Shown here piece by piece: positions 9,138-16,945 of a stretch of DNA of 64,000 nucleotides. A program made the translations under genes and the position numbers. The notes below the pieces were generated by a model. That model worked only from the letters and a program-made list of their open reading frames with translations. It had not been told where the DNA came from and did not search any database. Each line of letters opens with the position of its first letter. The first letter of the stretch is position 1. Origin of the DNA: Bacillus subtilis (lineage in GTDB: Bacteria > Bacillota > Bacilli > Bacillales > Bacillaceae_C); NCBI RefSeq assembly GCF_008764245.1, contig NZ_VTQV01000017.1:1-64000 (forward strand), given 5' to 3'.

Positions 9138-9302
9138 TTACTTCATTAACTGTCCCGTTGAACCCAAACCTTTTTTTGGATTAACACTTCTATGGTTATT
9201 TTCAATTTCTTTAGTTATGGATGATTTCTATCCAGTCACCCATCTTTCAATTTGAACACCAACAAACTTTCGAATTGCTTTGGTCAAAACTAAATTTTGA
9301 AG
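9138..9302 (-). pseudogene. Possible remnant of a decayed gene
   Basis: One minus-strand frame is open from about 9302 to a TAA at 9138 apart from a single internal TAG at 9228-9230. It reads protein-like text such as FVGVQIERWVTG before the stop and NPKKGLGSTGQLMK at its end. A terminator hairpin lies just downstream at 9075-9100, as for a true gene end. I do not recognise the family. Confidence 0.3.
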
Positions 9303-9348
9303 CTATACGTCAGGAATTTCCTTGAAAAAAGGCAATTAAAATTATCGT

Positions 9349-9377
9349 TTGACAATAATTCATTATTGTTTTAAAAT
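9349..9377 (+). promoter_or_regulatory. Promoter with palindromic operator for the DUF2975/HTH pair
   Basis: TTGACA (9349-9354), a 17-bp spacer and TAAAAT (9372-9377) form a near-consensus SigA promoter. Inside the spacer lies the perfect inverted repeat ACAATAAT-TC-ATTATTGT (9352-9369), a likely operator. The HTH protein at 9956 is the obvious candidate repressor. Confidence 0.75.
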
Positions 9378-9405
9378 AATCCGTATTATAAGGGGGCGAT
9401 ATCTA

Positions 9406-9942
9406 ATGAATCTCTTTACCAAGACCGTTTTAAAATCTTTGTCAATTGTGTCGCTAATTGCTCAAGTTTTATGTGCGTTTGCTGGATTAGTACTATTATT
9501 TGCGTCTGGAGCTTTATTGTTAGTATCAAAAGGAGTCAAAGAGCAATTGCTACAGTACACAGATTTAACCTCAAACACAAACCTATCAGTATGGGGTTTA
9601 ATACTTTCTTGCTTAGTCGCGCTGGCAATCATTGCTTGTTTGTTTATCATTATGTATGCTCTGCATAAAATGATTGGTAATATTTACGAACAACACTACT
9701 TTGTTTCTCAAAATCTCAAGTATCTCAAACTAATTTTAATCTCGTTCACAAGCTTTACCATTTTACAGTTCATTAGTCAGTTGTTCTTTGCACAAGCACA
9801 TGCGTACAATGTCAGTGATATTTTTTCAGAATCCTGGCCAAGTTTAATGGGAAATATTCTTCTGTTAGCCATCGTTTACACAATTTATGTGGTTTTTAAA
9901 TACGGCATATATTTGCAAGAGGATTCTAACAACGTGATTTAG
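9406..9942 (+). CDS. DUF2975 family membrane protein (YoaS-like)
   Basis: 178 residues from the ATG at 9406, preceded by AAGGGGGCG; the frame opens at 9349 inside the promoter, so the upstream start is rejected. Four membrane helices (about 13-38, 62-87, 105-127, 142-165 of the product). DUF2975 proteins are small integral membrane proteins of unknown function that are usually encoded just before a short Cro/C1-type regulator, as here, where the next gene begins 14 bp later. In B. subtilis the equivalent pair is yoaS-yozG. Confidence 0.85.
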   Translation: MNLFTKTVLKSLSIVSLIAQVLCAFAGLVLLFASGALLLVSKGVKEQLLQYTDLTSNTNLSVWGLILSCLVALAIIACLFIIMYALHKMIGNIYEQHYFVSQNLKYLKLILISFTSFTILQFISQLFFAQAHAYNVSDIFSESWPSLMGNILLLAIVYTIYVVFKYGIYLQEDSNNVI

Positions 9943-9955
9943 GTGGGAGCTCCTA

Positions 9956-10168
9956 ATGATAAAAGTTAATCTAGATCGAGTAATGCTAGAAAGAAAAATT
10001 TCTTCAAAAGAGTTAGCAGAGAAAATTGATATCACTCCAGCTAATTTATCAATACTAAAAACAGGTAAAGCGCGTGGTATTCGCTTTGCCACACTAGAAA
10101 AAATCTGTCAGACCTTAAATTGTCAACCTGGCGATATACTCGAATACGAAGAAAAAGCCGACATATAG
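9956..10168 (+). CDS. Small Cro/C1-type HTH regulator (YozG-like)
   Basis: 70 residues, essentially one HTH_26/XRE domain: LDRVMLERKISSKELAEKI leads into ITPANLSILKTGKARGIRF, the recognition helix region, and ends LNCQPGDILEYEE, the family signature. It sits in an operon with the DUF2975 gene; GGTGGGAG lies ahead of its ATG. It probably represses its own operon through the palindrome at 9352-9369 (inference). Confidence 0.9.
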   Translation: MIKVNLDRVMLERKISSKELAEKIDITPANLSILKTGKARGIRFATLEKICQTLNCQPGDILEYEEKADI

Positions 10169-10312
10169 CAAAACATTTGTTATATGTCAGTTTTCAACTA
10201 TTCCGCTGGTGCACTCATCTCATTCAGTGAAAAATACCGAAGATGATTAAAAAACTCAAAATAGAACTCGTTCAACGTAAACATACGCTAACTAATCGCC
10301 CGATTTATTTTA

Positions 10313-10380
10313 TTACTTTGGCGGACGAAACCCCGCTTCCACTGCTTCTTCCTCCGTACAAAACTTCACTTCTACTTTTA
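10313..10380 (-). pseudogene. Remnant of a thermonuclease 3' end (third copy)
   Basis: The minus strand reads KVEVKFCTEEEAVEAGFRPPK and then a stop, nearly identical to the last residues of the nuclease genes at 11555 and 15509. Nothing upstream continues the homology; the APH-like gene ends 13 bp away. It looks like the tail left when recombination between nuclease copies, or insertion of the kinase gene, removed the rest. Confidence 0.75.
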
Positions 10381-10392
10381 TAACCCCGATGG

Positions 10393-11301
10393 CTACAATT
10401 TACAGTTATCAAACCATTCGGGTGCTTTATTATTGATAAAATTGTGGGTTTCAATCATATATCGAGTTCTTTCTTGTACATACTTTAAATTCCCCATTGT
10501 ATAACCACCAATTTGACTCGCATGCAAATTTAATGCAACAAACAAGTTATACTTTCTCCAGAATAGGTCAGGTATTTTGTTATCAAAATATCCCATTACC
10601 TGGCCTTTAGCAAAATAAGCGCTTACTTGTATAGTATATTTAGGTAATTTAAAAAAGTCTTCTAATGGATCTCCCCAATCAAATGAATCAAAATCAATAA
10701 TACCATTTAATTTCTTGTCTTTTATAATTAAATTTTGGGGATGAAAATCGTCATGTTGAAAACATACAGGATTATTTTTTATGATAGATATGTTCTTATC
10801 GATATAACTTTCTATAAATCTCTGTTTATAGAAAGTCAGTCCTAACTTTTTGCATGTTTCTATTTTATTTCGATATTTTTCTAACCGTTTTTTATACCTA
10901 TTAGAGGAATTATCTTGAGTTATTAAATGAATCTTTCTTAATTCTTTTCCGGCTTGTACCCCAATCTTATATTGTAGATCCGTTCCTAATGTTAGCAAGG
11001 CAGTATCTCCACTCATCCCATCTACGTATGATAGTACTAAATAGCACACTTGCTCCTCTTCGTTTGATCCAAATATAATTGGTTGGTGGCACAACACGTT
11101 ATTTTCATAATGCTTCTTTAATAAATCAAACTGCAACTTAATTCTATCCCTTTTCTCAATGTTGTAGATCTTCAGTAAATATAAGGGTTTGTTTTCCGAA
11201 TAAAGCTTAAATTTTTTTGCGCTTGAATACCCAGATTCTAATTCTTTATATGTGTCTACTGGTAAGGCGTGGTAAGAAATAATGTCTTTTATATTAATCA
11301 T
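10393..11301 (-). CDS. Aminoglycoside phosphotransferase (APH)-family kinase
   Basis: 302 residues with the protein-kinase-like APH fold. The catalytic loop CFQHDDFHPQNLI gives the catalytic Asp and metal-binding Asn, and NGIIDFDSFDWGDP gives the metal-binding Asp. Family members phosphorylate aminoglycosides, choline, homoserine or other small alcohols, and this sequence does not show which. It lies between two nuclease fragments, suggesting it arrived by recombination there. An ATG at 11301 follows AGGAGG. Confidence 0.82.
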   Translation of the reverse strand: MINIKDIISYHALPVDTYKELESGYSSAKKFKLYSENKPLYLLKIYNIEKRDRIKLQFDLLKKHYENNVLCHQPIIFGSNEEEQVCYLVLSYVDGMSGDTALLTLGTDLQYKIGVQAGKELRKIHLITQDNSSNRYKKRLEKYRNKIETCKKLGLTFYKQRFIESYIDKNISIIKNNPVCFQHDDFHPQNLIIKDKKLNGIIDFDSFDWGDPLEDFFKLPKYTIQVSAYFAKGQVMGYFDNKIPDLFWRKYNLFVALNLHASQIGGYTMGNLKYVQERTRYMIETHNFINNKAPEWFDNCKL

Positions 11302-11336
11302 TAATCCTCCTATTTTATTCTAAATGAAAATGTTAA

Positions 11337-11376
11337 ATCATTCTTCACCGATTTTTCCTGATAGATGAAGAATGAT
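11337..11376 (-). terminator. Inverted repeat between nuclease fragment and kinase gene
   Basis: ATCATTCTTCA (11337-11347) and TGAAGAATGAT (11366-11376) are perfectly complementary over 11 bp. The minus strand has only a broken T-run after the stem, so terminator function is tentative. Confidence 0.45.
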
Positions 11377-11554
11377 CTTATTGAAAACCAATCACAATTT
11401 TATAACAACTATAACATTTCCATTCTCAAATTCTCGACTGTTATACTTTTTACCGCCAGAAGGTTTGAATGGTAAACATTCTGTCACCATTAATACACTT
11501 TAGCAAGAACTATGACAAAAGTGGTTAATCAGCAAATATAAAAACTTATTTTCA

Positions 11555-12139
11555 TTACTTTGGTGGACGAAACCCCGCCTCCACTGCCTCCTCCTCCGTA
11601 CAAAACATTACTTCCGCCTTTGTCTGTTCATACCAAGGGGAATCGGTGGTATGATAAATTTTCCCGGAAGAACCAATATTGCCTTTGATTTGGCAGTCTT
11701 CGTTCAGACTGGTTTCCTCTTCAGCTTCTGTAGATTCCGCATGAAAGCCGTCGTCTCTCGCATAATTTTCCAGTGACCAGATGCCAGCCTCTTTCTTCTT
11801 GGCTTTTTTCTGGGCTTTTTCAAATGGATCTAAATATCTTGTATTCGGCGGATAGACATAGGCCACTCGCGCAAGTCCTTCTTCCAAAAGTTTCTCTTGG
11901 ACACTTTCTCCATCGATATAGATATAAGCAAGAAGTCGACCATATTTATCAAATCTTTCCCCGACATCAAATTCAATCGTTAATTTCCCACTCTCAATCA
12001 GCTCAGTATTTCTTTTCTTTGCCTCTTCGCCAAATGGTTGTTTTCCAAGTCGTGGGTGATTGGTTTCTGGCGTATCAATCAACAAATAACGAACATTTTT
12101 CTCTTGTCCTTGATAAATAATTTTAATTGTATCGCCATC
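11555..12139 (-). pseudogene. 3' part of a host thermonuclease gene interrupted by the integrated element
   Basis: Encodes residues from the D-G-D-T motif to the end of a staphylococcal-nuclease-fold protein: VRYLLIDTPETNHP (equivalents of Arg35, Asp40 and Glu43 in SNase), DKYGRLLAYIY (Arg87), then a C-terminal sunset-type motif KGNIGSSGKIYH and CTEEEAVEAGFRPPK. The codon before GATGGC is an in-frame TAA supplied by the element end. The missing first 79 codons are at 23249-23485. A TTG at 12083-12085 could start a shortened protein, but that would lack the metal ligand Asp21. Confidence 0.9.
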
Positions 12140-12152
12140 TTATCGCTATAAA
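12134..12152. repeat. Left junction: 6-bp core plus terminal inverted repeat
   Basis: Core GCCATC (12134-12139) is followed by TTATCGCTATAAA (12140-12152). The latter is the inverted copy, with one mismatch, of TTTATAGTGATAA at 23236-23248. The core is the same as at the right junction and encodes Asp-Gly of the nuclease. Confidence 0.85.
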
Positions 12153-12321
12153 ACATAGTGTACATAAATGAATTTCACATCATAACGCTTGGTATTACTG
12201 TGTAAAATAAAAAAATTCCCTTGTACACATTTATATTTACGTACATATTATGTTTATCTTACTTCTCCGGCTGTACATAATTATTGCATAAAGACAATAC
12301 AAATATTTGATTTTAAAACCG

Positions 12322-12359
12322 AAAAAAGCACTACACCATCCACAGATATGGATGGTGTA
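12322..12359 (-). terminator. Terminator after the GNAT gene, near the element's left end
   Basis: TACACCATCC (12332-12341) and GGATGGTGTA (12350-12359) form a perfect 10-bp stem, with six T after it on the minus strand (12322-12327). It ends leftward cargo transcription before the left terminus. The surrounding 12153-12512 contains no credible gene, only the TGTACA motifs. Confidence 0.75.
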
Positions 12360-12512
12360 AAAATAAGTGTTTAAAAATCTGAGCTTTATTCCATAATTGC
12401 GCCCTATAACTGAATAATCCTTCTTACATTTTTCCTTTTTTAATCCAATACCTGATACGGATGCTTCCTAATACTTAACCCACGAAAAGTACCAATAAAG
12501 TGAATATCCAAA

Positions 12513-13025
12513 CTATAGAACAGGGCTTATTAACTTTGACATATAATATTCATCAACAAATTCATCATTGATGAACAGAGAATTTCTTTTTGTTCCCTCG
12601 ATTTCGAATCCCATTTTTTTATATAATGACAGACCTGCTTGGTTCCGAGTAACGACTGTTAATTCTAAACGATAGATACCGTGTTGAGTAGCCCATTGTT
12701 CCAACTCTTTAAACAGTTTTGTCCCTACACCTTGTCCTCGATAATTTTCGGATATACCGATAACAATATAAGCCGAGTGCTTGTTTCTTTTCGCATTGCC
12801 ACCGATGGCAAATAAGTATCCCACTAACTCATTATTTTTGTTTTCAGCTACAAAAATTGTGGAATTATTATTAGCCATCATATTCTCGATTATCTTTTTT
12901 TGTCGTTCGTTTTCGACTTTCCTTTCCCCAGCTTCCCAAAGCATATATTCAGAACTTGCTTCTACTTGCTGAATTAGGTGGGTAAGTTTTTCAGCATCTG
13001 AAATTTTTATTTCTCTTGCTATCAA
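12513..13025 (-). CDS. GNAT-family N-acetyltransferase (cargo)
   Basis: 170 residues with the GNAT fold. Motif A reads VIGISENYRGQGVGTKLF (acetyl-CoA pyrophosphate loop RGQGVG), and motif B includes LELTVVTRNQAGLSLYKKMGF, typical of RimI/PhnO-like enzymes. It transfers acetyl from acetyl-CoA to an amine, but the acceptor is unknown. Last gene before the left end of the element; a terminator follows at 12322. Confidence 0.85.
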   Translation of the reverse strand: MIAREIKISDAEKLTHLIQQVEASSEYMLWEAGERKVENERQKKIIENMMANNNSTIFVAENKNNELVGYLFAIGGNAKRNKHSAYIVIGISENYRGQGVGTKLFKELEQWATQHGIYRLELTVVTRNQAGLSLYKKMGFEIEGTKRNSLFINDEFVDEYYMSKLISPVL

Positions 13026-13136
13026 ATTATTTTCTCTCCCATCATAAATTATCCAACAGTCTGGCCCTATTGTGATATTGGCGCATTCCTTCTCACAGAA
13101 ACGCGCCCGTTAACGGAAGAACTGGTTGGATAGTTA

Positions 13137-13580
13137 TTAAGTTAAACTTAATTCATAATGATAAAATTGTGTATCTCGTACATATCCGTTTTTTTCATAT
13201 AATTTTTGAGCAGCATAGTTATCTGGTGCTGTTTCCAAAACAACACTCTTTGCACCAGTTTTAAGAGCATAATCTTTCGCCTGATGTAAAAGCATTTGTC
13301 CTACCCCTAGTTTTCGAGCTTCTGGATCAACAAACATATCATTCAATATCCATGCTTTTTTCATCGAGATTGATGAAAAAATTGGATAAAGTTGTGTAAA
13401 TCCTACATACTTTTGATTGTTTTTAACAACAAATATTACGGAGTCTTCGTTTTCGAAACGTTCTTTTATGTAATCCTTTGCACCCTCTAAGTCTGATGTT
13501 TGGTCATAAAACATGCGATATAAATTAAATAATTTTGATACTCCGTCTAAGTCTTCATGAGTAGCTTGATATATTTCCAT
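13137..13580 (-). CDS. GNAT-family N-acetyltransferase (cargo)
   Basis: 147 residues. Motif A is DMFVDPEARKLGVGQML (loop RKLGVG), and motif B is LETAPDNYAAQKLYEKNGYV, close to the consensus of small single-domain GNATs. Substrate unknown. It is separated by about 110 bp from the next GNAT gene on the same strand, so the two may share a transcript. A ribosome site GGGAGGGATT precedes the ATG at 13580. Confidence 0.87.
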   Translation of the reverse strand: MEIYQATHEDLDGVSKLFNLYRMFYDQTSDLEGAKDYIKERFENEDSVIFVVKNNQKYVGFTQLYPIFSSISMKKAWILNDMFVDPEARKLGVGQMLLHQAKDYALKTGAKSVVLETAPDNYAAQKLYEKNGYVRDTQFYHYELSLT

Positions 13581-13757
13581 TTGAAATCCCTCCCTGTTAG
13601 ATTTTAATAATCCATCCTGTAACTACTGTTCTATAATTCTTCTTTGTTCAATGGCCGATTGTTAGAAGGAAACATATTTTATGCTACAATCGCTCCCTTT
13701 ACCAGAATAAACAAAGTTAGGTTTTTAATACTTACCGAAAGCATAAGTTTCTTATTA

Positions 13758-14537
13758 TTAGGCTTCCAGTTTGGTTATTAGATTTGTATTTCCAAACTCA
13801 CTAAGCCTTTGAACGATACGGTTTTCTATATCCTCACTCAATAACAATTTCTCAGAAGAAAATGGTGATAATTGTAAACTTTCACCAATCATGACTGAAT
13901 ACAATGCATGTTGAAACATTGCAATATCATTTGCATCATTACCGAACGCTATATATTCCCCTTCTTTTACATCCAGTTGTTGCAATCCACTCCATTTATC
14001 AATTCCTTTAGGACTGATATCTAAAACTCCCTCACTACCATGAGAGTGAACAACAACATCCATTTTCCTAAGCTGCTCTTCGACTTCTCCCATGTTATTT
14101 GAAGTTAACATTAAAATTTTTACGATTGACTGTAGTTTATCCAACTTAACGTTTTTAGCAAGTCTTTGTGGATCAAGGTTATTTAATATGGGGTGTGTAA
14201 CTGGTCCTGTATAGGCATAATCCCAATCACTATCTATCAAATAAGAAACATCATAAGTTCGTAGTAATTGAAAAATATTTTTGAGCGTTTCTTCATCAAA
14301 GCTGACCGTTGATATAATTTCCCCGTTTATTGCAACCATTGAACCATTGCCACCAATCATTGGATATTCATGAAAACGCTCATGTAAGACGGGGAGTAAA
14401 TCACGTACTGGTCTAGCTGATGCAAAGATGACTTCATGTCCTTGCTTTACTAATTTTTCAAATGCTATTAATAATTTTTCAGAAACAGGCTGACCTTTAA
14501 AGCAAATTGTTCCGTCTAAATCAAATACGAATTTCAT
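13758..14537 (-). CDS. HAD-IIB (Cof-type) phosphatase (cargo)
   Basis: 259 residues. Motif I FVFDLDGTICF holds the nucleophile and acid/base Asp pair at the very N-terminus. Motif II lies in VIFASARP, and motif IV is AFGNDANDIAMF. The cap (about 80-180) is of the C2 type. Such enzymes dephosphorylate sugar phosphates and cofactors, often with broad specificity. It is divergent from the Crp/Fnr regulator, with 87 bp between the starts, so the two may share control. Confidence 0.87.
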   Translation of the reverse strand: MKFVFDLDGTICFKGQPVSEKLLIAFEKLVKQGHEVIFASARPVRDLLPVLHERFHEYPMIGGNGSMVAINGEIISTVSFDEETLKNIFQLLRTYDVSYLIDSDWDYAYTGPVTHPILNNLDPQRLAKNVKLDKLQSIVKILMLTSNNMGEVEEQLRKMDVVVHSHGSEGVLDISPKGIDKWSGLQQLDVKEGEYIAFGNDANDIAMFQHALYSVMIGESLQLSPFSSEKLLLSEDIENRIVQRLSEFGNTNLITKLEA

Positions 14538-14586
14538 TCCATGCCACTCCTACGTTTTTTATTGTTCTTATCATATCAGGTTATAG

Positions 14587-14610
14587 TATAATGAAAAGGA
14601 CATATGTCCT
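14587..14610 (+). promoter_or_regulatory. -10 box and perfect 14-bp palindrome upstream of the Crp/Fnr gene
   Basis: TATAAT (14587-14592) is followed at 14597-14610 by AGGACATATGTCCT, a perfect palindrome just before the ribosome site AAAAGGAG. A poor -35 (TTGTTC) lies 19 bp upstream. The palindrome would fall at the transcription start, a good place for autorepression by a dimeric regulator. Confidence 0.55.
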
Positions 14611-14624
14611 AAAAGGAGTTTTGT

Positions 14625-15323
14625 ATGAAATATATCCAAGATCTGAAACTACTTGAAGCAAAATTGCGGGAATTTCATTTTGAGAAAATCTTTGACCAAG
14701 CAAAGCAACTCCCATTTTCGTTACAGCAGTATGAACCGAATGAAATTATCCTACTTGAAGGAATTAAACTGGAATCACTGTTGTTTTTAGTAGAAGGAAA
14801 AGTGAAAATTACATCAAGTGTCGAAACCGGAAAATCACTTTTACTACGTTTTGTTCAGCCCTTCTCCATTATTGGTGATATTGAATTGATTCGTGATGTT
14901 CCCATTCAATCACAAGTTGAAGCAGTAAATCATTGCTTATTGATTGGTCTACAATTTGATTATATAAAACAAAATGAAATGGATAATCCAAAGTTTTTAC
15001 ATACACTTTTACAGCATGTCAGCTATAAGCTTCAAACTTGCACAGCAGCTTCCCGTGTAAATTTATTAGCATCCGTGGAAAATAAATTTGCCAGTTATCT
15101 TATGTCTACGTTATCACCTGAACCTGATAATAATTTTGGATTAGAGTTAAAAACTTCCAATATTAAAGAAATTGCGGATTTACTAGGAACAACTTATCGC
15201 CATCTAAATCGAGTTATTCTTTCTTTAACTCAAAGGAACATAATTGAAAGAAATAAAAATTCTATTCGCATATTAAATTGGTGTGATTTGGAAAGGTTAT
15301 CCAATGGAATACGATATAAGTAA
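14625..15323 (+). CDS. Crp/Fnr-family transcriptional regulator, YeiL-like (cargo)
   Basis: 232 residues. An N-terminal cyclic-nucleotide-binding-like beta barrel (about 30-140, with VEGKVKIT and FSIIGDIELI) is followed by a long dimer helix and a C-terminal HTH (about 170-220) with IKEIADLLGTTYRHLNRVI. It has no Cys cluster of the Fnr [4Fe-4S] type, and the pocket does not look like a cAMP site. E. coli YeiL is the nearest recognisable relative. AAAAGGAG precedes the ATG. It is the only plus-strand gene of the element. Confidence 0.85.
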   Translation: MKYIQDLKLLEAKLREFHFEKIFDQAKQLPFSLQQYEPNEIILLEGIKLESLLFLVEGKVKITSSVETGKSLLLRFVQPFSIIGDIELIRDVPIQSQVEAVNHCLLIGLQFDYIKQNEMDNPKFLHTLLQHVSYKLQTCTAASRVNLLASVENKFASYLMSTLSPEPDNNFGLELKTSNIKEIADLLGTTYRHLNRVILSLTQRNIIERNKNSIRILNWCDLERLSNGIRYK

Positions 15324-15362
15324 AGATGGATAACACTGTTTCTTCATGGGTTATCCATCTTT
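15322..15362 (+). terminator. Terminator of the Crp/Fnr gene
   Basis: AAAGATGGATAAC (15322-15334) and GTTATCCATCTTT (15350-15362) form a perfect 13-bp stem that begins within the stop codon of the regulator gene. A T-rich tail follows. Confidence 0.75.
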
Positions 15363-15508
15363 GTTTAAAGGTCTTATTCCACAATATGGTATATTGCTGA
15401 AAGTAGATCTTATGATAATTAATAAATTCATATTCTAATTGATACATTTTTATTATTCAGTGGTAAAAAGTATCAAAAGGTGTTAAATAGCAAAACTAGA
15501 ACTCATTC

Positions 15509-16228
15509 TTATTGTTTCGGAGGACGAAATCCAGCTTTTACTGCTTCCTCTTCAGTACAAAACATTACTTCCGGTTTGGTCTGTTCATACCAACGGGAGG
15601 CTGGTGTATGATAAATTTTTCCCGAAGAACCAATATTGCCTTTGATTCGGCAATCATCGGGATTCCCTTCTTTAGCGTCTTTTTCATCCAACAATTCAGG
15701 GTGAAAACCATCTTCTTGTGCATAATTTTCAATTTCCCAAATCCCAAGTCCTTTTCGTTGTGCTTCTTTCTGAATAGCATTAAATTGATCCACATAGCGA
15801 GTATTGGGTGGGTAAACATATGCTACTCTAGCTAGGCCTTCCTTCAATAGCTCTTCTTGAATCATTTTTCCGTCAACATAAACATACGCCAATAGCCGGT
15901 CATATTTGTCTTTTTGAGGTCCGATATCAAATTCTAATTCAATCTTATGTGCATTTTCTACTAAACTTCTCGTAAATTCTTTGGCTTCCTTACCATAGGG
16001 TTGTTCACCAAGACGTGGATGGGAGGTCTCAGGACTATCTACCAGTAAAAATCTTACACTTTCACGGCTGCCATTATAAATTACAGCAATCGTATCGCCG
16101 TCATATGACTGCGATAATTCAACTTCAATTCTTTTGTATTCTGTATCGTTTTCTTGACCAATATTGGAGCATCCGACAATATTTAAGACGAAAGCGCAAA
16201 TACTTATTAAGTACAATAATCTTTTCAA
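15509..16228 (-). CDS. Thermonuclease-family lipoprotein with C-terminal sunset-type motif (element cargo)
   Basis: About 239 residues from the TTG at 16228; an upstream TTG at 16237 has only 2 bp to the AAGAGG site. A lipoprotein signal peptide ends in the lipobox IVGC. The SNase domain has YDGDTIAVIY, VRFLLVDSPETSHP and DKYDRLLAYVY. Note DKYDR, where the interrupted host copy has DKYGR; the catalytic Arg is kept. The C-terminus has KGNIGSSGKIYH and CTEEEAVKAGFRPPKQ. It is probably a Ca-dependent nuclease anchored outside the membrane. Its ribosome site lies at the tnpC-like stop codon, so it is the last gene of the recombinase operon. Confidence 0.88.
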   Translation of the reverse strand: MKRLLYLISICAFVLNIVGCSNIGQENDTEYKRIEVELSQSYDGDTIAVIYNGSRESVRFLLVDSPETSHPRLGEQPYGKEAKEFTRSLVENAHKIELEFDIGPQKDKYDRLLAYVYVDGKMIQEELLKEGLARVAYVYPPNTRYVDQFNAIQKEAQRKGLGIWEIENYAQEDGFHPELLDEKDAKEGNPDDCRIKGNIGSSGKIYHTPASRWYEQTKPEVMFCTEEEAVKAGFRPPKQ

Positions 16229-16249
16229 AATACTCAATTCCTCTTACTT

Positions 16250-16945
16250 TCAAAATAAGTTTTTAAACTGATCTTTTAATGCTTCCATATTTTTATTTCT
16301 AATAGTTTCATCGTTATCTTCATCATAAACCTGAACTTCCGGGAAATGTTGTTGAAAATTATTGAGGGAAGCATTTTTTTCTATATGGGTATTAAAATCT
16401 AGTAAATTATCTTTTAACCCCAATTCATCCCTAAGATGCGGCTCTACACTAGATACCATTATTTGCTCGTATAGAGCTTTATAGTGCTTAACCTCTTGCT
16501 GCAAATCGACAATAGACTTTGTATATTCTTCCATCTTGTCTTTAAAACTTTCCAATTTACTCAACTTTTCCTTTAGGGCATTTCTTTCTTCATACAACTC
16601 CTGAAATAGTAATTCAAAATGATGCAATTCGTTTATAATTCGCTGTTGATTATTTCCGTACGCTTCAAAGATACTTTCAATGTTAGGGAAATAAATTTCA
16701 TCACTATCGGTATAACCAAAGTCTCTTAATATCGGTTGATTTAATTCTTGGATAAAGTCTTCCAATCTTCTTTTCCAAGTATTTCGGCCAATTCCAGTTT
16801 CCTTTTCGAGCATTGAATATGTTAATTGCTGTTGTTTAGATTTTTTCTTAATTTGCAAAGCAAGTTCTTTCATCTGTTCATCGCTAACTTTTACTTTTGG
16901 ACCACGTTTCTTACCTTTTTGTATCTTAGTAGCTTTATCACTCAT
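16250..16945 (-). CDS. TnpC-like DNA-binding coiled-coil protein
   Basis: 231 residues. A very basic N-terminus (KGKKRGPKVKVSD) leads to a predicted helix-turn-helix (YSMLEKETGIGRNTWKRRLE, about 43-63). A long coiled coil (about 100-160) and an acidic C-terminal part follow. This is the layout of TnpC of Tn554-type elements, which assists the two recombinases; here it is longer than Tn554 TnpC. It overlaps the upstream recombinase gene by 8 bp, so translation is coupled. Confidence 0.75.
   Translation of the reverse strand: MSDKATKIQKGKKRGPKVKVSDEQMKELALQIKKKSKQQQLTYSMLEKETGIGRNTWKRRLEDFIQELNQPILRDFGYTDSDEIYFPNIESIFEAYGNNQQRIINELHHFELLFQELYEERNALKEKLSKLESFKDKMEEYTKSIVDLQQEVKHYKALYEQIMVSSVEPHLRDELGLKDNLLDFNTHIEKNASLNNFQQHFPEVQVYDEDNDETIRNKNMEALKDQFKNLF

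Noticed and set aside
12189-12374. A 61-codon open frame at the left end of the element
   Set aside because: No ribosome site, no recognisable protein features, and it spans the TGTACA motifs and a terminator hairpin.
16228-16250. Left end of the element placed just after the tnpC-like gene, giving a 7-kb element
   Set aside because: No GCCATC core or TTATC-CTATAAA terminus is found there, whereas both are found at 12134-12152, where the split host gene resumes.
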